Shown: positions 53,904 through 62,805 of the stretch, piece after piece
How the letters are laid out: every line of letters begins with the position of its first letter
Position numbering within the stretch: the first letter of the stretch is position 1
Program-made: the position numbers and the translations under genes
Assembly (NCBI RefSeq): GCF_039602135.1
Contig: NZ_CP125942.1
Location: 3,472,001 to 3,536,000, forward strand
Reading direction: 5' to 3'
Length of the DNA: 64,000 bases
Source: Glutamicibacter sp. B1
GTDB taxonomy: Bacteria; Actinomycetota; Actinomycetes; Actinomycetales; Micrococcaceae
The notes under the pieces: model-generated
The model's input: the letters and a program-made list of their open reading frames with translations, nothing else
Databases searched by the model: none
Told to the model about the DNA's origin: nothing

Positions 53904-54827
53904 TTAGATAAATGCCGGAATATTGGCCCAGATTGGGTGATTGGCCTCGGTGTCTTCACGCGTGATGGTTGCTTCGATCAATCCATAAGGACGATCAGCA
54001 GCGAAGAAGACCTCATTCGGGTTGTCTTGCCCGAAGACATCCAAGTCCACAAGGAAGTGGTGCTTGTTCGGGAGTGACATCTTGATTTCGGCGATTTCTG
54101 GATGCTCCTCAAGTACTGCCTGGCCCATCTGGAACATGGTCTGCTGCAGCGCGTAGGAGTGAGTCTGTGCAAAACGAGTGAGCAGCAGGTTACGGACCGA
54201 GGCATACACACCATCGAAGTCGATGCCTTCGGCAATGGCTTCTTCGGTGTAGCGCCAACGTGCAGTCACGTCGGTGGCCAAGATGCGGTCGGTGGTTTCC
54301 TTCAAGGTGGTGTACTTGTCCCGCGGGAAACCATGGAATTCACTGCCGGTGGACTTCAGAACGGTGAGGTCTTCTAGACCGGCAACGATTGACTTCTTGC
54401 CCTGTGCGTCAATTTCCAGCACGGCGGTGCGGACCTCGGACTTGTTCTGCGAGAAGGCATGATCGTGGTCGTTGATGCGGTCCCAGAAGAACTGCTGTGC
54501 TGCCCAGCGGCCACCGGTGATCCATTCAAATGAACCGGTGAAGTGCTCACCAAGGTTGACCAAGAATTCTTCGATGGCGCCCACGCCATTGCGGGCTAGA
54601 CCGTACACCGTGTTCTTCTGGGTGTCGGTGGCGACAACTCGTGAGTTGTCTCCGTCCTGATGGGCTGCGCTGAAGTCGCCGTGAAGCTGACTGGTGACGT
54701 TCAGGTCCTGGATCTGGTGACGGTCGGTGTCGCGGGTGATCTTGACCAGGCGGACTTCTGCCTTGCCGTACTGGTTGGATCCGAGCACGATCTTGGTCTG
54801 GGCTGGGGCGGTGATTTCGGTAGTCAT
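53904..54827 (-). CDS. uao: Urate oxidase (factor-independent uricase)
   Basis: Oxidises urate with O2 to 5-hydroxyisourate. It has 307 residues from the ATG at 54827, with two tunnelling-fold domains: 'VLGSNQYGKAEVRLVKI', 'GDNSRVVATDTQKNTVYGLA' (the Thr-Asp-Thr catalytic site), 'FEWITGGRWAAQQ' and 'DVTARWRY', and near the end 'MPNKHH'-like 'SLPNKHHFLVDLDVFGQDNPNEVFFAADRPYG', with the catalytic His. The frame is open for 23 more codons upstream, overlapping the HIU hydrolase gene, but these are not conserved in the family. Middle gene of the urate operon. Confidence 0.95.
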   Translation of the reverse strand: MTTEITAPAQTKIVLGSNQYGKAEVRLVKITRDTDRHQIQDLNVTSQLHGDFSAAHQDGDNSRVVATDTQKNTVYGLARNGVGAIEEFLVNLGEHFTGSFEWITGGRWAAQQFFWDRINDHDHAFSQNKSEVRTAVLEIDAQGKKSIVAGLEDLTVLKSTGSEFHGFPRDKYTTLKETTDRILATDVTARWRYTEEAIAEGIDFDGVYASVRNLLLTRFAQTHSYALQQTMFQMGQAVLEEHPEIAEIKMSLPNKHHFLVDLDVFGQDNPNEVFFAADRPYGLIEATITREDTEANHPIWANIPAFI

Positions 54828-54831
54828 TTCT

Positions 54832-55188
54832 TTAACTCCCTCGGTACGTGGAATATGCAAACGGGCTGATAAGAAGAGGTACGTGGTAATGCTCATCGAC
54901 GTTATTCACGGAGAAATCGATGGTTACCGCGGGGAAGAAGCTTTCCGTTCCCTGCTTCCCGAAGTAGTCGCCGGTTTCAAAAGAAATCCGGTAGCGACCT
55001 GCTTCAACCTGTATCGGTCCTAGGTTCTTGATGCGTCCATCCGCATCGGTTGTACCTGTTCCGATTTCTTGCCAGCCGGATGCCGTCTTGGCTTCCAGCG
55101 TGGCCTTGACACCGGAGGAAGGCCTCCCGGTCCCGGTGTCGAGAATGTGGGTGGTGATGTGGCTGCGTTCAGCGCTGACATCTGCCAT
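54832..55188 (-). CDS. uraH: 5-hydroxyisourate hydrolase (transthyretin-like)
   Basis: Hydrolyses the uricase product 5-hydroxyisourate to OHCU. It has 118 residues and the transthyretin-related fold: 'ITTHILDTGTGRPSSGV' (catalytic His), 'TTDADGRIK', 'FFPAVTIDF' and the diagnostic C-terminus 'YHVPLLISPFAYSTYRGS'. Two in-frame ATGs (55194 and 55188) are possible. I prefer 55188, which is six bases from AGGAG. The stop is four bases before the uricase start, indicating translational coupling. Confidence 0.94.
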   Translation of the reverse strand: MADVSAERSHITTHILDTGTGRPSSGVKATLEAKTASGWQEIGTGTTDADGRIKNLGPIQVEAGRYRISFETGDYFGKQGTESFFPAVTIDFSVNNVDEHYHVPLLISPFAYSTYRGS

Positions 55189-55214
55189 GGTCATCTCCTA
55201 AATGTTGGAGCGAA

Positions 55215-55709
55215 TCAATTGGTAATGAGGTCGTTGAGCCGCAAGACCGCGATTTCGCGTAGTTGGGTCGCGACTTCAGAAATTTCGGTGGCGTCATCGT
55301 TGCCGAGCCGGCGTTCACATTCGGCCAAGATCTCTTCGGTGCTACGGCCGGCAGCACGGATGAGGAAAACGCGATCAAAGCGTTGTTCGTAGCGCTGATT
55401 AGCAACTTTCAGGCGTGCGGAGGCATCGTCATCCAGGTTCAGCGTGGCTTGCTCACCACGAGAGAGGTCCGCTTCCTTGCTTTGCCCTTGAGCCTGCTCG
55501 CCGATCCGTGGATGGTGAGCTAGGGCCATGTCTAGTTCAAGGGAATCAAAAGGAGTGATTCCCTTCAGTGCATAGGAAGTTAGTTCTGCCCGGGTAGTAA
55601 AGGGGCGGGCTGAGATCAGGTCGTGGACCCAACGGTCTACATCAACGCAGGGTCGAAGCACGGATTCGGCTTCCGCTGCGGAGAGTTCGTTGAATGCGTC
55701 GAGATGCAT
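55215..55709 (-). CDS. uraD: 2-oxo-4-hydroxy-4-carboxy-5-ureidoimidazoline decarboxylase
   Basis: Decarboxylates OHCU to S-allantoin, completing urate breakdown to allantoin. It has 164 residues, all-helical: 'AFNELSAAEAESVLRPCVDVDRWVHDL', the catalytic His and Glu in 'ALAHHPRIGEQAQ', and 'FLIRAAGRSTEEILAECERRLGND'. The ATG at 55709 gives the standard N-terminus; 44 further in-frame codons upstream are not conserved. First gene of the four-gene urate operon. No allantoinase genes are in view. Confidence 0.93.
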   Translation of the reverse strand: MHLDAFNELSAAEAESVLRPCVDVDRWVHDLISARPFTTRAELTSYALKGITPFDSLELDMALAHHPRIGEQAQGQSKEADLSRGEQATLNLDDDASARLKVANQRYEQRFDRVFLIRAAGRSTEEILAECERRLGNDDATEISEVATQLREIAVLRLNDLITN

Positions 55710-56031
55710 TGGGTGATCAGCTCTTTTCTTCGGTCGACATTCCACGGACCTTGGCTGAACACCCTTACCACCGAAATTTATTGTCTTCGGCTTCGACTCG
55801 ATGCTGGTTTCGTGGAACCTTATTGCACAACTGTAAGCCATCTCACAGAGCGCTCGTCAAGAGAAAAACCGAAAAATTTACACGACGTGTATTTGTTAAA
55901 TCCTTTTCACACTCCCGCGAAATCAGTTGCCCAAACCCCTTGCCAACACCCCCACAGAGCTCGCATACTAGTTTCACTAGACAAAACGCAACTTTCACAA
56001 TGCGAAAGTTTTCCAATTCAGAGGAGGGGTC
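55710..56031. other. Control region of the urate operon and divergent small gene
   Basis: About 320 AT-rich bases without a gene on either strand. It must hold the urate operon promoter and that of the 56032 gene, and it contains the inverted repeat described separately. Confidence 0.6.
55990..56010. promoter_or_regulatory. Inverted repeat, possible operator
   Basis: AACTTTC and GAAAGTT (55990-55996 and 56004-56010) form a perfect 7-bp inverted repeat with a 7-base spacer, 21 bases before the small gene and about 280 bases from uraD. It could bind a purine-responsive regulator; no regulator gene lies adjacent to it. Confidence 0.5.
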
Positions 56032-56226
56032 ATGACCGCCATCAATCAGACAAAAATTAATTATCCAACCGCAGAGAATCGTCCTTTAAGCGGAACGGCG
56101 GCATTGCGCACGGGATTGTTCCAGCCCATCGACAACCTGGATCCGGATATTGTTCGTCAGCCAAAAATCTCCACTACTAGCCCGTCACTGTGGAACAAGA
56201 TTTTTGGAACTTCCTCAGGACGCTAG
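56032..56226 (+). CDS. Small protein of unknown function
   Basis: A 64-residue frame with a very strong ribosome site (GAGGAGGGG, four bases before the ATG), which makes translation likely. The sequence is hydrophilic with no membrane segment or signal, ends 'SPSLWNKIFGTSSGR', and resembles nothing I recognise. It is divergent from the urate operon with a perfect inverted repeat just upstream. It may be a small regulator or purine-linked protein, but no function can be assigned. Confidence 0.6.
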   Translation: MTAINQTKINYPTAENRPLSGTAALRTGLFQPIDNLDPDIVRQPKISTTSPSLWNKIFGTSSGR

Positions 56227-56475
56227 GCTCAAAGGCTCCGCATCACCCTGAATTCGGAGCGAGCAATCATTGATGGCCAGCCCTAGCGCCTCGAAAGCAG
56301 CAAGGTTGAGTGCTGGCTCAGTGAAGCAACATCAAAAACGGGGACCTGCCGCAGGGCGCCCACAGCGCCCAGTACTGCGAGCGCAACAAGAAACAGCTAC
56401 AGCTCGCTCACTGAGCACACTTTCCAGTCACAGCTTTTACATCCCACGTGGAAAGGCTGGCGTCGCGCCCACTAA

Positions 56476-57129
56476 CTACTTCTGGGTAAAGTCCATAAAA
56501 TCTGCGGGCGCAGTACTCGGCGCAGCCAGCATTCCCACGACTGCGTCCACCACGAAATACCCCATGGACTCCCAGCTACCACGCTGCTCGCCTTCGTTCA
56601 CGAGCGCCTCATATTCGGCACAGAGCCCAAGAACCATGGGCCCGAGAATCCTCGCCCTTGAGCTAACAACAACTTCCGGTATGCCCTTGAGCTCCTCAAG
56701 GGTGTCACTCGCGGCGGCCCGGCGCTGTATCCCTTCGCTGATCAAGCCGGCCAGCATTTCGGTAAATTCGGGGCGCAGACGCACCTGAAACAAGAATTGC
56801 GCCCGCCACGAAGGTCGAGGCAAAGCATCGAAAGAGTGGATCAACGCCAGCGTGTGGACGGTTACCAGTTCGCGCAGGCTCGTTGGATCGGCACTGTCAT
56901 CCCCTACGAGTTTTTCACGGCAGACACGCACGTCATCCACCGCTCGTTGAACCATCGCACGCAGCAAGTCATCCTTAGCACCAAAGTGGTACTTGATGGC
57001 GGAGTGATTAGCCGTTCCGGCATGTTCGGTGATCTTGCGGTTGGACACGGCATCAATTCCATGGCGCGCGAACAGCTCTTCTGCAGCGTTGAGCAAAACT
57101 TCTCGCGCCTTGTCGCTATGTCGACCCAA
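56476..57129 (-). CDS. TetR-family regulator
   Basis: A 217-residue repressor: N-terminal HTH 'AAEELFARHGIDAVSNRKITEHAGTANHSAIKYHFGAKDDLL' (residues about 15-55), then a helical ligand domain. The start is a TTG (57129) with AGGAGAAA upstream; no ATG is available in this frame. It is divergent from the 57300 membrane-protein gene, and a perfect 20-bp palindrome lies between. It probably represses that transporter-like protein and itself, as TetR proteins beside exporters usually do. Ligand unknown. Confidence 0.88.
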   Translation of the reverse strand: MGRHSDKAREVLLNAAEELFARHGIDAVSNRKITEHAGTANHSAIKYHFGAKDDLLRAMVQRAVDDVRVCREKLVGDDSADPTSLRELVTVHTLALIHSFDALPRPSWRAQFLFQVRLRPEFTEMLAGLISEGIQRRAAASDTLEELKGIPEVVVSSRARILGPMVLGLCAEYEALVNEGEQRGSWESMGYFVVDAVVGMLAAPSTAPADFMDFTQK

Positions 57130-57201
57130 GGAACATTTCTCCTATCAAATACGTGGCAACCACCATCTCCATGGTGATCCACAGCTCACGTTATGTCATT
57201 T

Positions 57202-57221
57202 TTACGCCACGTGGCGTAAAG
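57202..57221. promoter_or_regulatory. TetR operator palindrome
   Basis: TTTACGCCACGTGGCGTAAA is a perfect 20-bp palindrome in the 170-base gap between the divergent TetR and membrane-protein genes. Its length and place suit a TetR dimer site. Confidence 0.85.
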
Positions 57222-57299
57222 TCGTTGCCGTACAACATCTACTTCCGATGGCCTGCTGCAGCAGCCCCGACGGACCGACACTCCTAGGAGCATGGGAAT

Positions 57300-59561
57300 T
57301 TGAGCACTGCACCCACCGAGCCACAAACACCTCCGCCACCCCGGCACAAAGCCAAGGACAAACAACAAGACCTTTCCCCGCAAGAACTCGCCGCTAAACG
57401 AGCTAAAGCCGAGAAAATCGGACGGACCGCCGCGGTTTTCGTCATGCCACTGATGATCGTGGGAATGATGATCTGGGGTTATCTGGGTGCGATGCACCAT
57501 CAAGAAGCCAAAAACATGCCCGTAGCCATCTACTCCAGTAGCGCTTCGGCAGCCTCGGACTTTGTAGAAGACCTAGACACCACGAACGGCGAAGCGGTCG
57601 ATCCCGAAATCGTCGACTCATCTCTGGAAGCACGCAACCTGGTTTACGACCGCGAAGTCACCGCAGCAGTGGTCCTCGACGCGAATTCTGCGACCCTCTA
57701 CACCGCCAGCAGCGCTGGTGTTTCCTCCTCCGGCGCCATTTCGGCGATACTAACTCCTGCCCTCGCCGAGGCAGGATTCACCGTGGATGCGCAAGACATT
57801 GCTCCCCTCCCAGAGAACGACCCCATGGGCATGGGCGCGATGCTTTTGGCCACCGCCATGGTCACCGCAGGATATATGCCATGGTCCTTGGCTTTCTCCA
57901 ACTCCCCTGAGTTGCTCAAGCGCCGCCGAGCACTTCCGTTGCTGGCTGGATGGTCCATCCTGTTGGCCGGTCTCGGGGTACTCATTGGTGGACCGATCCT
58001 GGGCGTCATCCCAGCATCAAGCATCATTCCCGTGATAGGCACACTGGCCCTCGGTGTTTTCGCCGTGGGTTCCTCGCAAGTGCTGCTGACCCGGATTTTC
58101 GGGCCGTTGGCGGCCATCCCTGGAATGCTCTTGTTCATGGTGCTTGGTCAGCCTGCATCCAACATGGGCATGTCCGTCTACGCCTTGCCGAAGATCTACC
58201 CGTTCTTGCACCAATTCTTGCCCTTGCCGGCACTGGGTGAAGCCATGCGTTCGGTGCTGTACTTTAACGGCGACGGAGCAGCTAAACACATTCTGATCCT
58301 CGTCGGTGGAGCTGTTGCCGCACTGCTACTAACCACCTTGATCGACAAGATACGCACCAAGAAGGGCAAGAGCCCAACCCCCACCCAGATCAACATTGCC
58401 TCGCTTCACGGCGGCCCACGCCCACAGCGCAAAGCCTGGCGATACATCACCCTGGGCGCGGTCCCCTTCACGCTGATTGCCATCATGCTCACTGCCATGC
58501 TCGGAGCCATGCAGACCCCAACACCGCGTCATATGCCGGTCGCCATTGTTGGTTCCACCACCGAGCAAGCCGATCAGATGGCGCAATCCTTGGAAGAATC
58601 CATGTCGGGACTTTTTGATTTCACGACGTTGCAGGACGCCGATGAAGCCAAGCAACTGGTGGAATCCCAAGAACTCACCGGAGCATTTGTACTGCCGTCA
58701 GCTACGCAGCCCGAGGCAACTATCTACACTGCTCAGGCTTCCGGGAACGCCGCTTCACAGGTGGTCAAACAGGTATTTACCCAGATCGCACAGTCGCAAG
58801 ATATGGCAGTGGAGTACCAAGAATTGGCTGCCCTGCCGGATCACGACAATATGGGTACGGCAAGCATGTACGTGGGCATGGGCTGGGTCATGGCCGGATT
58901 CATGGCCATCATGGTCGGTTCCACCGCAGCGCCACACCTGCGTCCGCTAAAGACACTGCTCCCACTGCTCGCGGTCTATTCCGCCTTCATGTCCGCGGTG
59001 ATCTATATGATCGCCGGACCACTTACACACGCCGTGGACGGACACTTCTGGGAACTTTTTGGGGTGGGCATGCTGGCCATCTTCGCAGTCTCGATGTTGA
59101 CCACGGTCTTTAACCGCCTCATTGGCATGCTGTGTCTACTGCCAACCATGTTGCTGGTGATGTTCCTTGGCGTTCCGGCCTCCAACGGCGCCTTGTCAAT
59201 CTACATGGAACCTCGGATGTTCACGATTCTGCACGACATTTTGCCTATGCCGGCAGCCGTCGAATCGGTGCGTTCGGTGCTCTACTTCGGTGGCGCGGGT
59301 CTTGGTACGCACCTGATCACTTTGTCGATCTGGGCTCTTGTCTGCTTGGCTCTCACGATGGTGATAGATCAGCTCAAGCCGGTGATGACAGAAAGCCATC
59401 CAATCTCCGCTGAAGAGCTAGCAGCCCTGCAGGGCCGGGCTCTCGAGGCCAAGGCCAATGAAGCCGCGCTAGGTGCCAACCAGATTGCTGCCGAAGCACA
59501 AGACCTGATCGATGCTGATACTCCACAGTCCATCGATGAGAAGCAATCGATCACCAACTGA
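57300..59561 (+). CDS. Internally duplicated ABC-2/YhgE-like membrane protein
   Basis: A 753-residue membrane protein made of two homologous halves. Repeat unit 1 (about 40-375) and unit 2 (about 380-715) each have one N-terminal helix, an extracellular domain beginning 'MPVAI' (residues 73 and about 412) and a block of about five helices ending 'SVLYF' (about 320 and 660), a period of about 340 residues. The layout, with one helix, an external loop and five helices, is that of ABC-2-type permeases and phage-infection (YhgE/Pip) proteins. A fused dimer that could act without a partner subunit is implied. No ATPase gene adjoins it. The start is a TTG with AGGAG upstream. It is controlled by the divergent TetR protein, suggesting an export or envelope stress role. 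Confidence 0.8.
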   Translation: MSTAPTEPQTPPPPRHKAKDKQQDLSPQELAAKRAKAEKIGRTAAVFVMPLMIVGMMIWGYLGAMHHQEAKNMPVAIYSSSASAASDFVEDLDTTNGEAVDPEIVDSSLEARNLVYDREVTAAVVLDANSATLYTASSAGVSSSGAISAILTPALAEAGFTVDAQDIAPLPENDPMGMGAMLLATAMVTAGYMPWSLAFSNSPELLKRRRALPLLAGWSILLAGLGVLIGGPILGVIPASSIIPVIGTLALGVFAVGSSQVLLTRIFGPLAAIPGMLLFMVLGQPASNMGMSVYALPKIYPFLHQFLPLPALGEAMRSVLYFNGDGAAKHILILVGGAVAALLLTTLIDKIRTKKGKSPTPTQINIASLHGGPRPQRKAWRYITLGAVPFTLIAIMLTAMLGAMQTPTPRHMPVAIVGSTTEQADQMAQSLEESMSGLFDFTTLQDADEAKQLVESQELTGAFVLPSATQPEATIYTAQASGNAASQVVKQVFTQIAQSQDMAVEYQELAALPDHDNMGTASMYVGMGWVMAGFMAIMVGSTAAPHLRPLKTLLPLLAVYSAFMSAVIYMIAGPLTHAVDGHFWELFGVGMLAIFAVSMLTTVFNRLIGMLCLLPTMLLVMFLGVPASNGALSIYMEPRMFTILHDILPMPAAVESVRSVLYFGGAGLGTHLITLSIWALVCLALTMVIDQLKPVMTESHPISAEELAALQGRALEAKANEAALGANQIAAEAQDLIDADTPQSIDEKQSITN

Positions 59562-59579
59562 TCAGAGCAAGTCATGGAT

Positions 59580-59615
59580 GTAGTCGCGGGCCGAGTTCCA
59601 TCGGCCCGCGACTAC
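59580..59615. terminator. Bidirectional terminator
   Basis: A 15-bp perfect stem (59580-59594 with 59601-59615) with a 6-base loop directly abuts the stop codon of the convergent AEC transporter gene and follows the 57300 gene by 18 bases; TTATTTC follows on the plus strand. Confidence 0.8.
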
Positions 59616-60629
59616 TTATTTCAAGACCAGTTGCGCGAGCACCGGAAGTGCAATGACAGATAGAAGGCAGGTGATCACAATGGCCACGGCGGTAGGTTCG
59701 CCATTGCCTGTGTCATTGTGCGCCATGATGTAGGCGGTGGCACTGACTGGCATGGCGGCCATGAGCACTGCCGCGTTGAACCAGATGCGATCCAGCTGTG
59801 GCGCGAAAAGCTGGAGCATCACTACGGTCAGAAGCGGTAGCGCTACGAGCTTGCCAATAATCATCACCAGCATCGACGACTTGGCCCGGACGGTCGATGC
59901 TTGATCCTCCACCGCTTCCGCGTTCCTTGCTGCACGGGAGCGTTCAATGGTTCGCTTCAGTGACATGCCGATAACAAAAAGTGCTCCAGGAGCCGCCGCT
60001 GCGGAGAGCAGGTCAATCGTGTCATCAATAGGTCCGGGCACATGAACTCCCGTGAGCACCACGGCACCACCAATGACCATCGCCCAGGTCACCGGGCTGT
60101 AAAGCAGTGCGCTTCGGATGGTTCGAAGCAACCGCGACCCACTGGCGGGATGTTGCTCGGCATGGGCTCCGGTTGGCAACATGATCTGCGCAAGAATCGG
60201 GAAGCCCACCATGAAGATGATGTTGTGCACCAGTTGACCCATCCCAGCCGCAAAACCTGCTTCCGGCCCCATCACCCCGATGATCACCGGAATTCCAAGG
60301 TATGAGACATTACCAAAACTCGTGGTGAGCATTCCGGCGAGCGCGCGTTGTGGACCCACACGCAGTAAATATCTGAAGAATGCCCAACTCATCACCGCGA
60401 AGAGTAGTGTTGCCGCGATGCTAATCCCGAGAAATGAGAACGGCACTCCGTCACTAATATCGGCGCGGGCCACTACTTTATAGAGCAATGCAGGTAAGGC
60501 CACATAGAACACGAAGACGTTCAGTGCCGGCTCCACGGAAGCAGGAAACTTAGGTGCATAACTCGTGCCAAAGCCAATGAGCATGATGAAGAACAGTGGC
60601 AGAACACCGTAAAGCACGTCGAGGAACAC
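59616..60629 (-). CDS. AEC-family transporter (auxin efflux carrier-like)
   Basis: A 337-residue membrane protein with about ten hydrophobic segments. 'VLPLFFIMLIGFGTSYAPKFP', 'NVFVFYVALPALLYKVVARAD' and 'SFGNVSYLGIPVIIGVMG' fit the AEC family (MdcF, YfdV), which moves malonate, other carboxylates or related small acids. The N-terminal half is typical; the C-terminal half contains 'MPVSATAYIMAHNDTGNGE'. The start is a GTG with AAAGGAG. It stands alone; the substrate is unknown. Confidence 0.88.
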   Translation of the reverse strand: MFLDVLYGVLPLFFIMLIGFGTSYAPKFPASVEPALNVFVFYVALPALLYKVVARADISDGVPFSFLGISIAATLLFAVMSWAFFRYLLRVGPQRALAGMLTTSFGNVSYLGIPVIIGVMGPEAGFAAGMGQLVHNIIFMVGFPILAQIMLPTGAHAEQHPASGSRLLRTIRSALLYSPVTWAMVIGGAVVLTGVHVPGPIDDTIDLLSAAAAPGALFVIGMSLKRTIERSRAARNAEAVEDQASTVRAKSSMLVMIIGKLVALPLLTVVMLQLFAPQLDRIWFNAAVLMAAMPVSATAYIMAHNDTGNGEPTAVAIVITCLLSVIALPVLAQLVLK

Positions 60630-60827
60630 AAGTCTCCTTTGAGGGTTGATCGGCCAATTTCCTGTGGGCCGAACAAATTAAGCCTAGTAGCTTGGATTGC
60701 TTCTGCCCTAGTGCACCCCGAATGACACGCAATATCTACTATCTCGACTGTGCATTCTGAGCCGGTATTCCTAGGATGAGAGTACGCACGTTGCACCAAT
60801 GCCGATGGAACCTTGCAAGGAGAAATA

Positions 60828-61592
60828 ATGTCCCAGTCCCCTCAGATAAACGAGGCAACTCGCACCGTCGTGATCACGGGTGCCGGTTCTGGCATTGGAC
60901 GTGCCACCGCCCGTTTGCTCTTGTCTCAGGGATGGAATGTTGTCCTCGCCGGACGCACCAAGTCCACCTTGGAGGAAACTGCGCAGTCTCATCCCTCGGC
61001 ACTGGTCATCCCCACAGATGTCACGGATGCCAGCGCCGTTGATGAACTCTTCTCTGCGGCCCAGCAGCGTTTTGGCTCCGTCGATGTGCTCTTTAATAAC
61101 GCAGGAGTTTTTGGTCCTTCGGTTTCCATCGACCAGTTGAGCCCCGAGCAGTGGGACCAGGTGTGTCAGATTAATCTGACTGGTGCCATCAATGCAGCCC
61201 GTAGCGCCTTTGCACACTTCAAGGCTCATGGTGGTGGCCGCATCATTAATAATGGGTCGATCTCCGCCCAGGTCCCCCGCGTGAATTCGGTGGCGTATAC
61301 GGTGACCAAACATGGGATCGCGGGACTAACTAAAGCGTTGGAGCTTGATGGCCGCCCCTATCAGATCCGGGCGACGCAGCTAGATATCGGCAATACGGCC
61401 AGCGACTTGCTCGATGACTTTGGTGCCAACGATGGGGCCCTGCAGCCCAGTGGCCAACGAATTGTTGAGCCAACGTTCCCCCTCGAGCAGGCTGCCGAAG
61501 CCATCGCCTACATCGCTGGGTTACCTTTGGGAACCTCTATCAATCAGTTCACCATCACCGCCGGTGGCATGCCGTATATCGGACGAGGTTAG
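60828..61592 (+). CDS. Short-chain dehydrogenase/reductase
   Basis: A 254-residue SDR. The cofactor motif 'VVITGAGSGIGRATARLL' is near the N-terminus, 'LFNNAGVFGPS' in the middle, and the catalytic Ser-Tyr-Lys is in 'NNGSISAQ...SVAYTVTKHG'. A basic cofactor-selecting residue in 'LAGRTKSTLEE' suggests NADP(H). The start is the ATG at 60828, with AAGGAG upstream. Eight bases downstream starts a SnoaL-like gene, so the two are probably cotranscribed. Substrate unknown. Confidence 0.88.
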   Translation: MSQSPQINEATRTVVITGAGSGIGRATARLLLSQGWNVVLAGRTKSTLEETAQSHPSALVIPTDVTDASAVDELFSAAQQRFGSVDVLFNNAGVFGPSVSIDQLSPEQWDQVCQINLTGAINAARSAFAHFKAHGGGRIINNGSISAQVPRVNSVAYTVTKHGIAGLTKALELDGRPYQIRATQLDIGNTASDLLDDFGANDGALQPSGQRIVEPTFPLEQAAEAIAYIAGLPLGTSINQFTITAGGMPYIGRG

Positions 61593-61600
61593 GAAGGCCC

Positions 61601-61966
61601 ATGAAAGTAGAGATACCAGCAACCTGCGGCAATGCTCCTCGCCATCAAATTATTACCGACGTAATTACCGCCGTTCATGACCAAGACGTATCGGTACTTG
61701 AGCAGTGGTTCTCCGAAGATATTCAGTGGGAAATCATCGGAAGAACAACCTTGGTGGGCGTGGATTCAGTGCGCGAATGGATACTTGCAACGCCGACGAC
61801 TGACTCCCTGCAATTTTTCAGCGTTCTAACCCACGGCAAGGAAGGGAGCACCGATGGTCAAAGCTACGATCAGCAAAAGTCGGTGACTCACTTTAGCCAT
61901 GTGCTGAAGTTTGCTTCTGCGGGCAAAGCCGCAAAAATCAAGGAGATCCGAAGCTATTTTGTTTAG
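61601..61966 (+). CDS. SnoaL/NTF2-like protein
   Basis: A 121-residue protein with the cone-shaped NTF2-like fold: 'IITDVITAVHDQDVSVLEQWFSEDIQWEIIG' and 'VGVDSVREWI' match the SnoaL-like branch used by small-molecule isomerases and by proteins of unknown role. It lies eight bases after the SDR gene and overlaps the end of the convergent SRPBCC gene by four bases. No catalytic residue can be assigned safely. Confidence 0.78.
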   Translation: MKVEIPATCGNAPRHQIITDVITAVHDQDVSVLEQWFSEDIQWEIIGRTTLVGVDSVREWILATPTTDSLQFFSVLTHGKEGSTDGQSYDQQKSVTHFSHVLKFASAGKAAKIKEIRSYFV

Positions 61967-62412
61967 AAGTACTCGGAGAGTAGTGCTTCGAGCTTACCCA
62001 GGGCTGAATGCCAGGCTTTAGTACTGGAATCCACTACTTCATAAGGCAACGGTCCCTGAGTCAGCGTCAGCATGGTCTGACCGGCGAATTCCTTGAATTC
62101 GATACGAGTTTCAATGACTAGGTCCAAGGTCATCTCATGTGGGCCATCGGCACTGACCAAGCACTCATATTCGTCAAATGAGGTAATGACGGCCTTGAGT
62201 GGAACCATCGCCTCTGGGTTCTCAATTTGAACCATTTCTAGTTCATGGCGACCGCCAACTTTGGCTTCGAAGACAACCGATTCTTCATTGACGCTCCACC
62301 CTTGTGGCCCCCACCATTGGACAATGATTTCGGGTTCCACGAAAGCTGCCCAAACAGCTGTTTTTGGGGCGGAAAACTGTCGTGCAATCACCAGTTCAGT
62401 CATCGATTCCAT
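61963..62412 (-). CDS. SRPBCC-domain protein (AHSA1 family)
   Basis: A 149-residue protein of the START-like AHSA1 branch: 'VIARQFSAPKTAVWAAFVEPEIIVQWWGPQGW' is the characteristic opening, with 'GGRHELEMV' and 'LTLTQGPLPYEVVDSSTKAWHSALGKLEALL' at the end. Bacterial members are small hydrophobic-ligand binders of unknown role, often regulated with HTH proteins. Two ATGs (62412, 62403) are possible. The gene is convergent with the SnoaL-like gene. Confidence 0.86.
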   Translation of the reverse strand: MESMTELVIARQFSAPKTAVWAAFVEPEIIVQWWGPQGWSVNEESVVFEAKVGGRHELEMVQIENPEAMVPLKAVITSFDEYECLVSADGPHEMTLDLVIETRIEFKEFAGQTMLTLTQGPLPYEVVDSSTKAWHSALGKLEALLSEYF

Positions 62413-62489
62413 GAGTTCAATGGTATCGCGACAAACTTAGCTCACCACACGCCAACCTTTGTTCTTCCGGCCTGCACGAAGTGACGTTG

Positions 62490-62747
62490 TTACTGGGGGC
62501 GACGGCGTGGTTCCATGCGGCTGACCGTGTACAAAGTCTGCTCATCGGGCTGAGTTCCTGCAGCTTCATGAGCTGCTTTGACCTTCATTGCACGGTCCCA
62601 CTTGGCGCGTTCACGTGGGCTCAAAACCACACGACGTTCTGCTGGGCCGAAGATGCTCAAACCCAAGTACTTCAGGCGCCAGAGAATGCGGTATCCGGTG
62701 CTCAGGCCAGTGGTATCGGTGATGATTGGCAGCGGCGATTCATCCAT
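62490..62747 (-). CDS. Hypothetical protein, 85 residues
   Basis: A small basic protein with one weakly hydrophobic stretch ('GYRILWRLKYLGLSIFGPAE') and a charged C-terminal half. An AAAGGATC ribosome site and two in-frame ATGs support translation. A perfect 20-bp palindrome lies 59-78 bases upstream of its start, so it is probably controlled by the MarR protein encoded immediately upstream in the same direction. No known domain is recognised. Confidence 0.6.
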   Translation of the reverse strand: MDESPLPIITDTTGLSTGYRILWRLKYLGLSIFGPAERRVVLSPRERAKWDRAMKVKAAHEAAGTQPDEQTLYTVSRMEPRRRPQ

Positions 62748-62805
62748 GAGGGTGATCCTTTGCAGTACGCGTATTCGGTCGTGTTCCTGTTACCAGTATA
62801 CGTTA

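Noticed and set aside
55710..55841. 44-codon extension of the OHCU decarboxylase
   Set aside because: Not part of the conserved domain, and it lies in the AT-rich promoter region.
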